Origin: Luteimonas saliphila
GTDB lineage: Bacteria > Pseudomonadota > Gammaproteobacteria > Xanthomonadales > Xanthomonadaceae
Reading direction: 5' to 3'
DNA: 64,000 nt
NCBI RefSeq assembly: GCF_016774335.1
Contig: NZ_JAETWA010000026.1
Coordinates: 1-64,000, forward strand
Under the pieces are notes generated by a model, which was not told where the DNA came from, searched no databases, and was given only the letters and a program-made list of their open reading frames with translations. Shown piece by piece: positions 26,934 through 39,058 of this stretch; the stretch's first letter is position 1; each line of letters begins with the position of its first letter. Both the position numbers and the translations under genes were made by a program.

Positions 26934-27959
26934 TCACCCGTTATCGTTCTGGGATTGGTCGAGGTACCAACCGGCGGCGCCGATCACGCCCAGTTGCCCG
27001 TGATCGACCAGGGTCACGGGGATGCGGAGCAACGCCTCGCGCATCGGTCCCTTGTCGAGGAACCGCTGCACGAAGCTGCTGTGTGCGAGGAAATCGCGGA
27101 TCTGCGGCAGGATCCCGCCGGCGAGATAGACCCCGCCGTGCGCGCCGTAGAGCAGCGCCATGTCGCCGACGGCGCTGCCGAGCAGGCCGCAGAACAGCTC
27201 GAGGGCGTCGCGCGCGAGCGGATCGTCGCCGCTGCGGGCGGCGGCGGTGATCGCGGCGGGCGTGGCGTGAGCGGGTTGGATGCCGCGCACCCGCGCCAGC
27301 GCCGCGTGCAGCCGGACCAGGCCGGGGCCCGATAGCGCGTGTTCGATCGGAACGTGGCGCCGTTCGCGCAGGAACTCGCGCAGGATCTCGATTTCCGCTT
27401 CGGTGGAAACGGTCAGCGCCGCCTGCCCGGCTTCGGTGGCGAGCACGACGGCGTGCCCGCGGTCCGGAATCCGCACCGCGGCGCCGAGCCCGGTGCCAGG
27501 CCCGACCACCAGCACCGGTCCCGGCGGTGCACGCTCGGGGCCGGACAGGTGCAGCAGCGATTGCGCGCCCGCCGCTTCCACGGCGTGGGCGACCGCCTCG
27601 AAATCGTTGACCAGGCGCAGATCCTCGAAGCGCAGCTGCGTGCGGATGCGCTGCGGCACGACCGGCCACGGCAGGTTCACCGACAGCAGCGATCCGTCCT
27701 CCAGCGGGTGTCCGGCGCAGGCGATCACGCCGTGGCGGACCGGGGCGGAGGCCGGCAGCTCGGCGAGGTAGGCCTCGAGGATGGCCGCCAGTGCGGGGAA
27801 ATCCGCGCAGGCGTACTTGCGATAGTGCCCGACCCGGATCGGGCCGTCGTCGTGCACCAGACCGACGCGCACGTGGGTGCCGCCGACATCGGCCGCGATG
27901 AACGGCGTGCGGGCCGGCTGGCGGCCGGCGGCGGGCAGGGGACGGGTCGTTGCTCCCAC
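26934..27959 (-). CDS. Glucokinase-family sugar kinase (GlcNAc/glucose kinase)
   Basis: Protein of about 341 residues. ATP-binding motif DVGGT at 24-28, sugar-binding VNDFEAVAHAV, and VVGPGTGLG place it in the bacterial glucokinase (Glk) family; in this cluster it likely phosphorylates GlcNAc. The start is set at the GTG 27959 because AGGAG lies five bases upstream. An in-frame ATG at 28049 would place the operator palindrome at 28022-28035 inside the gene and add a non-conserved, Cys/Arg-rich tail. First gene of the minus-strand arm, followed by the receptor. Probably controlled by the divergent LacI protein. Confidence 0.87.
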   Translation of the reverse strand: MGATTRPLPAAGRQPARTPFIAADVGGTHVRVGLVHDDGPIRVGHYRKYACADFPALAAILEAYLAELPASAPVRHGVIACAGHPLEDGSLLSVNLPWPVVPQRIRTQLRFEDLRLVNDFEAVAHAVEAAGAQSLLHLSGPERAPPGPVLVVGPGTGLGAAVRIPDRGHAVVLATEAGQAALTVSTEAEIEILREFLRERRHVPIEHALSGPGLVRLHAALARVRGIQPAHATPAAITAAARSGDDPLARDALELFCGLLGSAVGDMALLYGAHGGVYLAGGILPQIRDFLAHSSFVQRFLDKGPMREALLRIPVTLVDHGQLGVIGAAGWYLDQSQNDNG

Positions 27960-28021
27960 ACGGGCTCCTGCGGATCGCCACCCGCGGGACGCGGCGGCGT
28001 TGGCGCAGTGTCGGCAGGTCG

Positions 28022-28035
28022 TGACAACGATGTCA
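28022..28035. promoter_or_regulatory. Putative LacI-type operator 1 (TGACAACGATGTCA)
   Basis: A 14-bp near-perfect palindrome with central CG, as LacI-family proteins favour, 63 bases upstream of the kinase start. From memory it resembles the TGACA-N-TGTCA box reported for NagQ in Xanthomonas campestris; that comparison needs checking. Confidence 0.65.
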
Positions 28036-28257
28036 AGAGAGGATGACATTACCGCGAACCGACCAGCGGGAATGCGTGCGTACCCAGAACGATGGGTCGT
28101 CTCGCGTCGATATCGTTCTTCATATCGTCGTAAAAACGGAACCGACGGTCGATGTCCAGCCCATGTCCCACGCCGCGCATGTTGCAGGACAACACCTGTC
28201 GACGCGCGATGGCTCCACTCGTGGAGGGCGTGTGCTCTGGCAATCCCGGCGAAACTA

Positions 28258-28272
28258 TGACAACGTTAGTCA
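28258..28272. promoter_or_regulatory. Putative LacI-type operator 2 (TGACAACGTTAGTCA)
   Basis: Shares TGACAACG with operator 1; the right half is offset by one inserted base. It lies 38 bases upstream of the LacI start, fitting autoregulation, and could loop with operator 1. Confidence 0.55.
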
Positions 28273-28310
28273 CCCTGTCCGAGGGCAGGACAACGAGGGC
28301 AGGAAGGCAG

Positions 28311-29378
28311 ATGAGCGAGGTATCGGCCAGTCCGCGCAAGCCGACGATCCGCACCGTGGCCGAGCGCGCCGGGGTGTCGCTGAAGACCGTCTCGCGCGTG
28401 ATCAACAACGAGCCGTCGGTGCTGCCGGCGACCCGCGCCCGCGTGCTGCAGACCATCGCCGAACTCGACTACGAACCGGACCCCTCCGCGCGCAACCTGC
28501 GCAGCGCCAGCGCCTACGTGATCGGGCTGGTGTACGACAACCCGAACCCGTACCACATCATCGGCCTGCAGAACGGCGTGCTCTCCGCCTGCCGCGAAAC
28601 CGGCTTCGGCTTGCAGATCCATCCCTGCGACGCGACCTCGCCGCTGCTGGCCGACGAACTGGTCGAACTGGTGCAGCGCTCGCGCCTGGCCGGGCTGGTG
28701 CTGACCGCGCCGATCTCCGAACGCGCCGAACTGATCGAGGCGCTGGAGCAGGCAGGCGTGCGCGCCACCCGCATCATCGCCGCAGCCGAAGACCCCGACG
28801 ATGGCCATCCCTGCGTCTACGTCGACGACCGCGACGCCGCCTACGAGATCACCGAGCATCTGGTCCAGCTCGGCCACCAGCGCATCGGCTTCCTCTGGGG
28901 CGGCCAGGAACACCGCTCCAGTTCCGAGCGTTACCTGGGCTACGAGCAGGCGCTGAAGGATTACGGCATCACCCTCGACAAGCACCTCGTGGTCCCCGGC
29001 GACTACACCTTCGACGACGGTTTCCGCGGCGCGCGCCGGCTGCTGGCGCTGCGCGATCCGCCGACCGCGATCTTCGGTTCCAACGACGAGATCGCCGCCG
29101 GCGTGCTGGCCGCGGCCAAGTCCGCCGGCATGAACGTGCCCTACGACCTGTCGATCGCCGGCTTCGAGGACAGCCCGTTCTCGCGCCAGTCGTGGCCGGC
29201 GCTGACCACCGCCAAGCAGGCCACCGAGGAGATCGCGCGCCACGCCGCGCGGATGCTGATCGCCGGCCTGCGCCCGGATGCCGCCGCCACGCACAACCAG
29301 GGCTTCGTGCCGCAGCTGGTGGTGCGCGGCTCCACCGCGCCGGTGCGTCCGCGCGCGCAGCCGGCGAGCGAAGCATGA
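28311..29378 (+). CDS. LacI-family transcription regulator of the GlcNAc locus (NagQ-like)
   Basis: Protein of 355 residues. The helix-turn-helix and hinge helix are at the N-terminus (TIRTVAERAGVSLKTVSRVI, about 11-30). The periplasmic-binding-protein-like sensor domain follows, with IGLVYDNPNPYHI near 68, DDRDAAYEITEHLVQLGH, and FGSNDEIAAGV. The start at 28311 is supported by AGGAAGG five bases ahead and by the helix position; longer in-frame starts would include operator 2. It likely represses both divergent arms until a GlcNAc-derived inducer binds. The gene overlaps the start of nagB-II by four bases. Confidence 0.9.
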   Translation: MSEVSASPRKPTIRTVAERAGVSLKTVSRVINNEPSVLPATRARVLQTIAELDYEPDPSARNLRSASAYVIGLVYDNPNPYHIIGLQNGVLSACRETGFGLQIHPCDATSPLLADELVELVQRSRLAGLVLTAPISERAELIEALEQAGVRATRIIAAAEDPDDGHPCVYVDDRDAAYEITEHLVQLGHQRIGFLWGGQEHRSSSERYLGYEQALKDYGITLDKHLVVPGDYTFDDGFRGARRLLALRDPPTAIFGSNDEIAAGVLAAAKSAGMNVPYDLSIAGFEDSPFSRQSWPALTTAKQATEEIARHAARMLIAGLRPDAAATHNQGFVPQLVVRGSTAPVRPRAQPASEA

Positions 29379-30433
29379 ATGCGCTGATCGAAGCGGACGC
29401 GTTGCGCGCGCGCGCGGCATCGACCCGGATGTTCCGCGAAGCCGCGGAGGCCGCTGGCGTGGTGGCCTCGCAGTTCGTCGCCAACCGCGACGTGCTGGCC
29501 GGGCTCGCGGCCGACCTGCGGCGCCGCCCGCCGGCCTTCGTCGCCACCTGCGCGCGTGGCAGCTCGGACCACGCGGCGACCTATGCCAAGGCGCTGTTCG
29601 AGACCCAGCTGGGCGTGGTCACGGCCTCGGTGTCGCCGTCGATCGGCTCGGTCTACCGCGTCCCGCAGCGGCTGGGCGACGCGCTGTTCATCGCGATCTC
29701 GCAGTCGGGCCGCAGCCCGGACCTTCTGCGCAACGCCGAGGCCGCGCGCGCGGCCGGCGCGCGGGTGGTCGCGCTGGTGAACGTCGAGGATTCGCCGTTG
29801 GCGGCGCTGGCCGACGTGGTGGTGCCATTGCATGCCGGGCCCGAGCGCAGCGTGGCCGCGACCAAGAGCTACCTGGCATCGCTGTCGGCATTGCTGCAAC
29901 TGGTTGCATTGTGGAGCGACGACTTCGCCCTGCTCGACGCGCTGGAGCGGCTGCCCAACGCGATGCGCGCGGCCTGGGACTGCGACTGGTCGTCGGCCGG
30001 CGACGGCCTGGTGGGCGCGCACAAACTGTTCGTGCTCGGCCGTGGCCTCGGCCTCGGCGCCGCGCAGGAAGCGGCGCTCAAGTTCAAGGAAACCTGCGGC
30101 CTGCATGCCGAGGCCTACAGCTCGGCCGAGGTGAAGCACGGGCCGATGGCGCTGGTCGGTCCTGGCTTCCCCGTGCTGATCCTCGACCAGCCGGACGAGA
30201 CCGGCGCCGGCACCCGGGCGCTGGCCGGGGAATTCCGCGCGCGTGGCGCGCAAGTGTGGCTGGCGTCCTGCGGCGGCGAGGCGGATCTTCCGGTGTTGCC
30301 GGCGCCGCACGCGGCCTGTGCGCCGCTGCTGCTGGTGCAGAGCTTCTACCGGATGGTGAACGCGCTGTCGCTCGCGCGCGGCCACGACCCGGACACGCCG
30401 CCGCACCTGAACAAGGTCACGGAAACGGTCTGA
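29375..30433 (+). CDS. nagB-II: Glucosamine-6-phosphate deaminase, SIS-domain type (NagB-II)
   Basis: Protein of 352 residues with two SIS sugar-isomerase domains, resembling the isomerase half of GlmS but lacking the glutaminase half. Motifs: CARGSSDHAATYAK, ISQSGRSPDLL, and KFKETCGLHAEAYSSAEVKH; the C-terminus is LNKVTETV. In this gene order it should convert glucosamine-6-phosphate to fructose-6-phosphate and ammonia, replacing classical NagB. Its ATG overlaps the regulator stop (ATGA), so regulator and enzyme are co-translated. A nine-base gap separates it from nagA. Confidence 0.93.
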   Translation: MNALIEADALRARAASTRMFREAAEAAGVVASQFVANRDVLAGLAADLRRRPPAFVATCARGSSDHAATYAKALFETQLGVVTASVSPSIGSVYRVPQRLGDALFIAISQSGRSPDLLRNAEAARAAGARVVALVNVEDSPLAALADVVVPLHAGPERSVAATKSYLASLSALLQLVALWSDDFALLDALERLPNAMRAAWDCDWSSAGDGLVGAHKLFVLGRGLGLGAAQEAALKFKETCGLHAEAYSSAEVKHGPMALVGPGFPVLILDQPDETGAGTRALAGEFRARGAQVWLASCGGEADLPVLPAPHAACAPLLLVQSFYRMVNALSLARGHDPDTPPHLNKVTETV

Positions 30434-30442
30434 GGACACGCG

Positions 30443-31594
30443 ATGGCGACCGCACTGGTCAATGGCCGCATCCTCGGCGACGACGGATTCCACGACGGGC
30501 GCGTGGTGCTGGTCGACGGCGGGCGGATCGCCGCGGTGGTGGACGCGTGGGATCCGCACATCGCCGAGGCCGAACGCATCGACCTCGCCGGCGGCGCCCT
30601 GGTGCCGGGCTTCATCGACGCGCAGGTCAACGGCGGCGGCGGCGTGCTGCTCAACAACACGCCCACGGTCGAGGGTGTGCGCGCGATCGTCGCGGCCCAT
30701 CGCCGCTTCGGCACCACCGGCCTGCTGCCGACCCTGATCAGCGACGATCGCGACACCATGCGCGCCGCGATCGCCGCGGTGCGCGAGGCGATCGTGCAGG
30801 GCGTGCCGGGCGTGCTCGGCATCCACCTCGAGGGCCCGTACCTCGCACCGACGCGCAAGGGCACCCACGATGCGCGCGCGTTCCGCGCGCCCGACGCCGC
30901 CGAGATCGCGCTGGCGACCTCGCTCGGCAATGGCGTCACCCTGCTCACCCTGGCGCCGGAGCAGCTGCCGTCCGCCACCATCCGCGCGCTGGTGGCGGGC
31001 GGGGCGGTCGTCGCCGCCGGGCACACGGCGGCCAGCTACGAACAGATCCGCGAAGGCCTCGACGCCGGGGTGCGCGGGTTCACCCATCTCTACAACGCCA
31101 TGTCGCCGTTGCAGGGGCGCGAGCCGGGCGCGGTCGGCGCGGCGCTGGACGACCGCGACAGCTGGTGCGGGATCATCGTCGATGGCGTGCACGTGCATGC
31201 CGCCAGCCTGCGCGTCGCGCTCGCGGCCAAGCCGCGCGGCAAGTTGTTCCTGGTGACCGACGCGATGCCGATGGTCGGCGCCGACGATCCGGCGTTCGAG
31301 CTGTACGGCGAAACCATCACCGCGGTCGATGGCGTGGTGCGCAATGCGGCCGGCGCGCTCGCAGGCTCCGCGCTCGACATGGTCACCGCGGTGCGCAACG
31401 CCGTGCGAATGCTCGGCCTGCCGCTGGAGGAAGCCGCACGCATGGCCTCGCGCTATCCCGCCGAGTTCCTGGGGCTCGGCCACCGCCATGGCCGCATCGC
31501 GCCTGGTTACGCCGCCGACCTCGTGCTGCTCGACGCCGCGCTGGACGTGCGCGCGACCTGGATCGCGGGCGACATGGCGCGGCACGACGCTTGA
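30443..31594 (+). CDS. nagA: N-acetylglucosamine-6-phosphate deacetylase
   Basis: Protein of 383 residues that removes acetate from GlcNAc-6-P. Amidohydrolase fold with the metal ligands in HLEGPYL (Glu), AGHTAASY (His) and HLYNAM (His), and the catalytic Asp in VTDAMP. The N-terminal VPGFIDAQVNGGGGV is typical, with the normal length. It lies nine bases after nagB-II and its stop overlaps the TTG start of nagX, giving a tight nagQ-like/nagB-II/nagA/nagX operon. The acetate produced could feed Acs. Confidence 0.96.
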   Translation: MATALVNGRILGDDGFHDGRVVLVDGGRIAAVVDAWDPHIAEAERIDLAGGALVPGFIDAQVNGGGGVLLNNTPTVEGVRAIVAAHRRFGTTGLLPTLISDDRDTMRAAIAAVREAIVQGVPGVLGIHLEGPYLAPTRKGTHDARAFRAPDAAEIALATSLGNGVTLLTLAPEQLPSATIRALVAGGAVVAAGHTAASYEQIREGLDAGVRGFTHLYNAMSPLQGREPGAVGAALDDRDSWCGIIVDGVHVHAASLRVALAAKPRGKLFLVTDAMPMVGADDPAFELYGETITAVDGVVRNAAGALAGSALDMVTAVRNAVRMLGLPLEEAARMASRYPAEFLGLGHRHGRIAPGYAADLVLLDAALDVRATWIAGDMARHDA

Positions 31595-32661
31595 GCGCGC
31601 CGGCGCCGAGGTTCGCATCGGTCGACGCGCTGCGCGGCCTGACGGTCGCGGCGATGTTGCTGGTCAACAATCCCGGCGACTGGGGCCATGTCTACACGCC
31701 GCTGCTGCATGCGACGTGGCACGGCTGCACGCCGACCGACCTGGTGTTTCCGTTCTTCCTGTTCGTGGTCGGCGTATCGATCGCGCTCGGCATCGTGCCG
31801 CGACTGGAACAGGGTGCGGATCCGCGCGCGCTGCATCGCGCGATCGCCTCGCGCGGGCTGCGCATCGTCGCGGCCGGGCTGCTGCTGCATGCGATGGCGT
31901 GGTGGGCCTACGACCAGGCGCATTACCGGCCCTGGGGCGTGCTGCAACGCATCGGCCTGTGCTTCCTGGTGGCCGCGCCGCTGGCGATGCATCTCAAGGC
32001 CCGCACCCAATGGGCCTGCATCGCGGTGTTGCTGCTCGGCTACTGGCTGCTGCTGGCGCCGGGCGGTTACGCACGCTTCGACAACCTCGCCGATCGCATC
32101 GACACCGCGCTGTTCGCGCCCCTGCTTTACCGGTACGACCCGGCGACCGGAGCCGGACACGATCCCGAGGGCCTCGTCAGCACCCTGCCCGCGATCGCGA
32201 CCGTGCTGCTCGGGGTCCGCGGCGGGGACTGGCTGCGTCGCGGCGAGGTGCGACGCCTGCTGCTGGCCGCGCTGGCGATGCTGGCGGCTGGCGCGCTGTG
32301 GTCGCTGGCGATGCCGGTCAACAAGTCGCTGTGGACCTCGTCGTACGTGCTGTGGAGCGGCGGCTGGGCGGCGCTGGCGCTGGCCCTGGCGCACGTGCTG
32401 GTCGACCGGCGCGGCTGGCCTGCGCTGGGGCGCAGCTTCGGTGTCAACGCGATCGCCGCCTACGCCGGCTCCGCCCTGATGGTCTACCTGCTCGCGGCCA
32501 CGGGTGTCTGGGGCGCCCTCTACCAGCATGGGTTCGCCGGCTGGATGACGCCACGTTTCGGCCCGACCCTGCCGTCGCTCGCGTTCGCGCTGGCCTTCGT
32601 CGCGCTGTGGTGGTGCATCGTGCGCGTCATGGACAGGTGCGGCTGGCACCTGAAGATCTGA
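31591..32661 (+). CDS. nagX: NagX-like membrane protein (DUF5009/HGSNAT-related)
   Basis: Protein of about 356 residues with around ten membrane segments. The TTG start overlaps the nagA TGA (TTGA). The N-terminus RFASVDALRGLTVAAMLLVNNPGDW and the segment TWHGCTPTDLVFPFFLFVVG are the signatures of NagX and of the eukaryotic heparan-glucosaminide acetyltransferase membrane domain. NagX is found in GlcNAc loci of Xanthomonads and marine gammaproteobacteria, where transport or acetyl transfer at the inner membrane is proposed. Position in the nag operon supports the name; the biochemical role is inference. Confidence 0.9.
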   Translation: MSAPAPRFASVDALRGLTVAAMLLVNNPGDWGHVYTPLLHATWHGCTPTDLVFPFFLFVVGVSIALGIVPRLEQGADPRALHRAIASRGLRIVAAGLLLHAMAWWAYDQAHYRPWGVLQRIGLCFLVAAPLAMHLKARTQWACIAVLLLGYWLLLAPGGYARFDNLADRIDTALFAPLLYRYDPATGAGHDPEGLVSTLPAIATVLLGVRGGDWLRRGEVRRLLLAALAMLAAGALWSLAMPVNKSLWTSSYVLWSGGWAALALALAHVLVDRRGWPALGRSFGVNAIAAYAGSALMVYLLAATGVWGALYQHGFAGWMTPRFGPTLPSLAFALAFVALWWCIVRVMDRCGWHLKI

Positions 32662-32734
32662 AGCCGCGGCTGCCGCGCGAGGCCCCCCGCACCGGTTCAC
32701 CGCCGCATCACGCCGGCTGGCTACGCTCCGCCGC

Positions 32735-33811
32735 ATGCGCACGTCGACGCCGGCCAAGGGCCGCAGGAAGCCCCGGACCCCGCTGACGCCGGAACAGCGC
32801 GACGCGATCGAGGCCGGCCTGCGCTACGTGAGCGACGCCACGCCCGGCATCAGCCGCGTGCGCAACGGACGGGGTTTCGGCTACCGCGACCCGCAGGGCC
32901 GACCGGTGTGCGATGCCGACACGCTGCAGCGCATCCGCGCGCTGGCGATTCCGCCGGCGTACCGCGAAGTCTGGATCTGCAGCTCCGCGCGCGGCCACCT
33001 GCAGGCGACCGGGCGCGATGCGCGCGGGCGCAAGCAGTACCGTTACCACCCGGACTGGCGCCCGCTGCGCGACGCCAACAAGTTCGACCGCATCGTCGCC
33101 TTCGGCCGCGCCCTGCCGAAGCTGCGTCGCGGCGTACGCGTCGATCTCGCGCTGCCCGGGTTGCCGCGCGAGAAGGTGCTGGCCGGCGTGGTCGCGATCA
33201 TGGCCACCACCCTGGTGCGCGTGGGCAACAGCAGCTACGCGCGCGACAACGGCTCGTTCGGCCTGACCACGCTGCGCAACCGCCACGCCAGGTTCCTCGG
33301 TGGCGAACTCCGGCTGCAGTTCGTCGGCAAGGGCGGGCGCCAGCACGAGGCCGGCATCCAGGACCGGCGCCTGCTGCGGCTGGTGCGCGCGGTGCACGAA
33401 CTGCCCGGGCAACGCCTGTTCCAGTACCGCGACGCGGACGGCACGCTGGTGCCGGTCGAGTCCGCCGACGTCAACGACTACCTGCGCGAACGGATGGGCG
33501 CCGCGTTCACCGCCAAGGATTTTCGCACATGGGGTGCGACCGAGGTCGCGTTTCGGCTGCTGGCGGAGGTGCCGCCCGATGCCGACGCCAGCGTGGCGGT
33601 CGTGGGTGGTGTGCGCAGGCAGGTGATCGATGCGGTGGCGGCGATGCTCGGCAACACCGCCACCGTCTGCCGCAAGTCGTACGTGGATCCGCGGGTGTTC
33701 GACGGCTGGCAGGACGGCAGCCTGCATCGCGCGGCGAAGGGTGCGCGCGGGCCGCGGCAGTGGGAGGCGGCGGTGCTGCGCTTCCTGGCGCGTGCATCGC
33801 GAAAGAACTAG
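32735..33811 (+). CDS. DNA topoisomerase IB
   Basis: Protein of 358 residues, the usual size of the bacterial/poxvirus-type enzyme, which relaxes supercoils through a 3'-phosphotyrosyl link. The catalytic Tyr316 is in [10 protein letters not shown]. The [13 protein letters not shown] region, the [22 protein letters not shown] strand (catalytic Lys and Arg) and the [11 protein letters not shown] segment are all present. The N-terminal 15 residues are basic. Its stop TAG (33809-33811) shares a CTAG palindrome with the stop of convergent cca. Confidence 0.95.
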   Translation: MRTSTPAKGRRKPRTPLTPEQRDAIEAGLRYVSDATPGISRVRNGRGFGYRDPQGRPVCDADTLQRIRALAIPPAYREVWICSSARGHLQATGRDARGRKQYRYHPDWRPLRDANKFDRIVAFGRALPKLRRGVRVDLALPGLPREKVLAGVVAIMATTLVRVGNSSYARDNGSFGLTTLRNRHARFLGGELRLQFVGKGGRQHEAGIQDRRLLRLVRAVHELPGQRLFQYRDADGTLVPVESADVNDYLRERMGAAFTAKDFRTWGATEVAFRLLAEVPPDADASVAVVGGVRRQVIDAVAAMLGNTATVCRKSYVDPRVFDGWQDGSLHRAAKGARGPRQWEAAVLRFLARASRKN

Positions 33812-35043
33812 GCGGCGGAGCCCGCGCCTCGCGCCGCGTGGATCGCGGCCACGCGCGCCTTGCGCAACGCGTCGCCGATCGCCGGGCCGTCGAGGCCGTC
33901 ACGGGCGAGGTCGCGCGCATTGATCGCGAGCGCGGCGGCGTGCAGGCGCTGCAGTTGCGCGGCCTGCGGATAGGGTGCGTCTTCGAGGCCGAGGCGGCCG
34001 CGCTTGTCGGCTTCGCAGACCAGGGCGAGCCTGGCGATGCGCCCGGGTTTGCGGAAGGCATCGCAGCGGACCAGCAGGTCGTGCACGGTGGCGTCGCGCA
34101 ATTCGGCCAGGCGGTGCACGTTGAGGTGCTCGCGGCAGGCGACGATGGCCAGGTCGCGATGCTCCAGCGGCACCTTCAGGCGCTCGCACAGCGCGCGCAG
34201 CGGCGCCAGTCCGGCCTGCTCGTGGCCGATATGGCGCGGCAGTTCGTGCTTCGGCGTGCGGGCCTTGCCCAGGTCGTGGGTGAGCGCGGCGAAGCCGACC
34301 ACGGTATCGCCGGGCGCGAGCCGCGCGGCCATGTCGCTGACCAGTTCCTGGTGGGTGCCGGTGTCGACCTCGGGGTGGTACTCGGCGCGTTGCGGCACGC
34401 CGTAGAGCGCGTCCACTTCGGGAAGCACCGCACGCAGCGCACCGGCCTCGCGCAACGTGCGCAGGAACGCGGAAGGCTGCCGCGCGGCGAGCGCCTTCGA
34501 CAGTTCCTGCCAGACGCGCTCGGCAACCAGCGTATCGAGTTCGCCGCCGGCTGCCATCTGCTGCATCAGCGCCATGGTCTCCGGCGCGACGTGGAAGCCG
34601 AGCGGCGCGAGCCGCGCCATGAACCGCGCCGCACGCAGCACGCGCAGCGGATCTTCGACGAAGGCCGGGCCGACATGGCGCAGCACGCGCGTTTCGAGAT
34701 CGCGCACGCCCCCGAGGGGATCGACGAGGTTGCCTTCGGCATCCTCGGCAATCGCGTTGATGGTGAAGTCGCGGCGCTCGATGTCCTGCTCCAGCGTCAC
34801 CGACGGGTCGGCGTGCACCACGAAGCCGCGATGGCCCGGCGCGGACTTGCGTTCGGTCCGTGCGAGCGCGTACTCCTCGCCGGTGTCCGGGTGCAGGAAC
34901 ACCGGGAAATCGCGTCCGACTGGCCGGAAACCGGCGGCGCGCATCGATTCCGGTGTTTCGCCGACGACGACCCAGTCGCGGTCGCCCGGCGGCAGGCCGA
35001 GCAAGCGATCGCGCACCGCGCCGCCGACGAGGTAGGTCTTCAT
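33808..35043 (-). CDS. cca: Multifunctional CCA tRNA nucleotidyltransferase
   Basis: Protein of 411 residues that adds or repairs the tRNA 3' CCA end. The nucleotidyltransferase head has GGAVRD (7-12) and the metal ligands Asp21 and Asp23 in [18 protein letters not shown] and [12 protein letters not shown] follow. A C-terminal HD domain ([10 protein letters not shown]) adds phosphatase and phosphodiesterase functions, as in E. coli. The start at 35043 matches the family N-terminus [17 protein letters not shown] degenerate duplicate of its first 70 codons and leader lies at 41233-41458. Confidence 0.96.
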   Translation of the reverse strand: MKTYLVGGAVRDRLLGLPPGDRDWVVVGETPESMRAAGFRPVGRDFPVFLHPDTGEEYALARTERKSAPGHRGFVVHADPSVTLEQDIERRDFTINAIAEDAEGNLVDPLGGVRDLETRVLRHVGPAFVEDPLRVLRAARFMARLAPLGFHVAPETMALMQQMAAGGELDTLVAERVWQELSKALAARQPSAFLRTLREAGALRAVLPEVDALYGVPQRAEYHPEVDTGTHQELVSDMAARLAPGDTVVGFAALTHDLGKARTPKHELPRHIGHEQAGLAPLRALCERLKVPLEHRDLAIVACREHLNVHRLAELRDATVHDLLVRCDAFRKPGRIARLALVCEADKRGRLGLEDAPYPQAAQLQRLHAAALAINARDLARDGLDGPAIGDALRKARVAAIHAARGAGSAA

Positions 35044-35278
35044 ACGGGCATGATGCCTGAAGGCTGATGCGGGGCTGGTGGGGGACGCTGCGATCCGTTT
35101 GCTCCCTCCACGTGGAACGGGGGAGGGCTGGGGGCGGCGACTCGCCGGAAGCTCGACGCCGCGCGTCTCGTGCCCATCCCGACCCCGCAACAGGTGCGGG
35201 ACAGGCTCTTCCACCCGTGAAGGGCGCAATGCCCCGCAAGGAGGAAGGAGCAGGGTTCGGCGTCGAAAGGGGCCCGGG

Positions 35279-36457
35279 CTACTTCGTCGCGGCGGCGGTC
35301 GTTGCGCGCAGCGGGGCGAGTGCGCCGGGGTCGTCGGAGAACAGGGCGTCCACGCCGGCGTCGGCCAGGGCGCGGGCTTCCGCCAGTGCGCCCTCCAGGC
35401 AGCGGGTGCGCGCGTCGCCCTCGCAGCGCAGGGCGGGCGGCAGGAAGTGGTTTTCGGGGCGCAGGGTCCATACGTGCACCGCCAGTCCGGCGGCGTGCGC
35501 GGCCTGCACCAGCGGCGAGGGTGGGGCGAGCGCGCCCGACGCGTCCAGCGGCAGCACGTAGCGCAGGTGCGGGGCGAGTACCTCGGCGTAGCCGGCGATT
35601 TCCGCCAGCGCGGCGGGCGAGGACACCATTTGCAGGTAGGGCAGTGGTTCCCCGGCGAGCGCGCGGTCGTACGGCGATTCCTCCGGCCCGCCGATCAGCT
35701 GCACGAGGAACACGTTGTCCAGCCCGGCAGTATCGAGCAGTCCGCGCAGTCGCCGCAGGTTGCCGATCTCGAACGACTGCACGCCCACCGGCACGCGGCG
35801 CGTATAGGCGTGGTGCCGCAGGCGCTCGACCAGCGTCGCTTCCGGGTCCAGCCCCAGCGCGTGGAAGTGGCTCGAATGCTTGATCTCGGGCACGAGGCCG
35901 ATGTCGCGGCCCGCCTCCTGCGCCAGGCGCTCGACATGCTCGACGATCTCGTCCAGCGTCGGCACTGCGTGGCGGCCGTCGTGCCCGGTGCCGCGCAGTT
36001 CCGGCAGGCGCTCGATGGTGCGCAGTTCGCGCAGTTCGTCGAGGCTGAAGTCCTCGACGAACCAGCCCTCGGCTTCGACGCCGTCGACCTGCTGGCGACG
36101 CTTGCGCGCGGCGAACTGCGGACGCTCGGCGACGTCGGTGGTCGAGCCGATCTCGTTCTCGTGGCGCGCCACCAGCGCGCCGTCGCGCGTCATCACCAGA
36201 TCCGGCTCGATGAAATCCGCGCCGTCCGCGATCGCTTTCGCATAGGCTTCGAGGGTGTGCTCGGGGCGCAGCGCGCTGGCGCCGCGGTGGGCGATGATGC
36301 GTGGTCCGTGCGCGTCGGCGCGGATGGCTTGCCGCATGGTCGGCTCCTCGCCCCAGGGGGCCGCCGGCCCGACGACGGGATCGGAGGCGATGCACGGCGC
36401 CACGAGCAGCGCCGCGCAGAGCAGTCCCATCTGGCCGCGGGCGTGATGGTCGCGCAT
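35279..36457 (-). CDS. Periplasmic glycerophosphodiester phosphodiesterase (GlpQ-like)
   Basis: Protein of 392 residues. It hydrolyses deacylated phospholipids to alcohol plus glycerol-3-phosphate. A signal sequence covers about residues 1-25. Catalytic motifs: [15 protein letters not shown] (His and Arg), [10 protein letters not shown] (acidic metal ligands), and a late [10 protein letters not shown]. The long form with an insertion (95-160) matches periplasmic GlpQ rather than cytoplasmic UgpQ. A GTG at 36463 overlapping the receptor stop (GTGA) is an alternative start; ATG 36457 is taken. It is directly coupled to the TonB receptor gene, suggesting joint use of phosphodiesters. Confidence 0.92.
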   Translation of the reverse strand: MRDHHARGQMGLLCAALLVAPCIASDPVVGPAAPWGEEPTMRQAIRADAHGPRIIAHRGASALRPEHTLEAYAKAIADGADFIEPDLVMTRDGALVARHENEIGSTTDVAERPQFAARKRRQQVDGVEAEGWFVEDFSLDELRELRTIERLPELRGTGHDGRHAVPTLDEIVEHVERLAQEAGRDIGLVPEIKHSSHFHALGLDPEATLVERLRHHAYTRRVPVGVQSFEIGNLRRLRGLLDTAGLDNVFLVQLIGGPEESPYDRALAGEPLPYLQMVSSPAALAEIAGYAEVLAPHLRYVLPLDASGALAPPSPLVQAAHAAGLAVHVWTLRPENHFLPPALRCEGDARTRCLEGALAEARALADAGVDALFSDDPGALAPLRATTAAATK

Positions 36458-36459
36458 CG

Positions 36460-38823
<2,364 letters not shown>

Positions 38824-39058
38824 CGGGCGGGGTGCGGGGCGGAGGCGGGGTGCGGGGGCGGGGAAAGGCATCGGGAGTCGACTCCATGGAGAAAAGGCCG
38901 CGCGAGCGGTCAACCGGAGAAGGGTTCCACGCGCAAATTGCAGGGCAGTGACTGCCGCCGCGTCACCGTGGCGTCACCTGCGCGCGCTGCACTGGACAGT
39001 TCCGGCGCGGCGCGGACCCGTGGCGCCGGCCTCCCCATCCTTCCGTTGCGAGCCCCAC
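38824..39058. promoter_or_regulatory. Divergent region between TonB receptor and phoD, with Pho-box-like repeat
   Basis: GTCAC occurs at 38962-38966 and 38973-38977, eleven bases apart, the spacing of PhoB half-sites; the bases resemble TGTCA only partly. It lies about 85 bases upstream of phoD. The control assignment is inferred from spacing and gene content. Confidence 0.4.

Larger units (their letters stand above)
27960..28310. promoter_or_regulatory. Divergent control region of the GlcNAc locus
   Basis: A 351-bp region between the kinase and LacI genes. It holds the near-palindromes at 28022-28035 and 28258-28272, 236 bp apart, a weaker GACAAC…TGTC element near 28185-28200, and a TGTCA/TGACA inverted pair at 28031-28048. 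The AT-richer stretch 28105-28140 could carry a promoter; no -10/-35 pair is certain. Confidence 0.6.
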
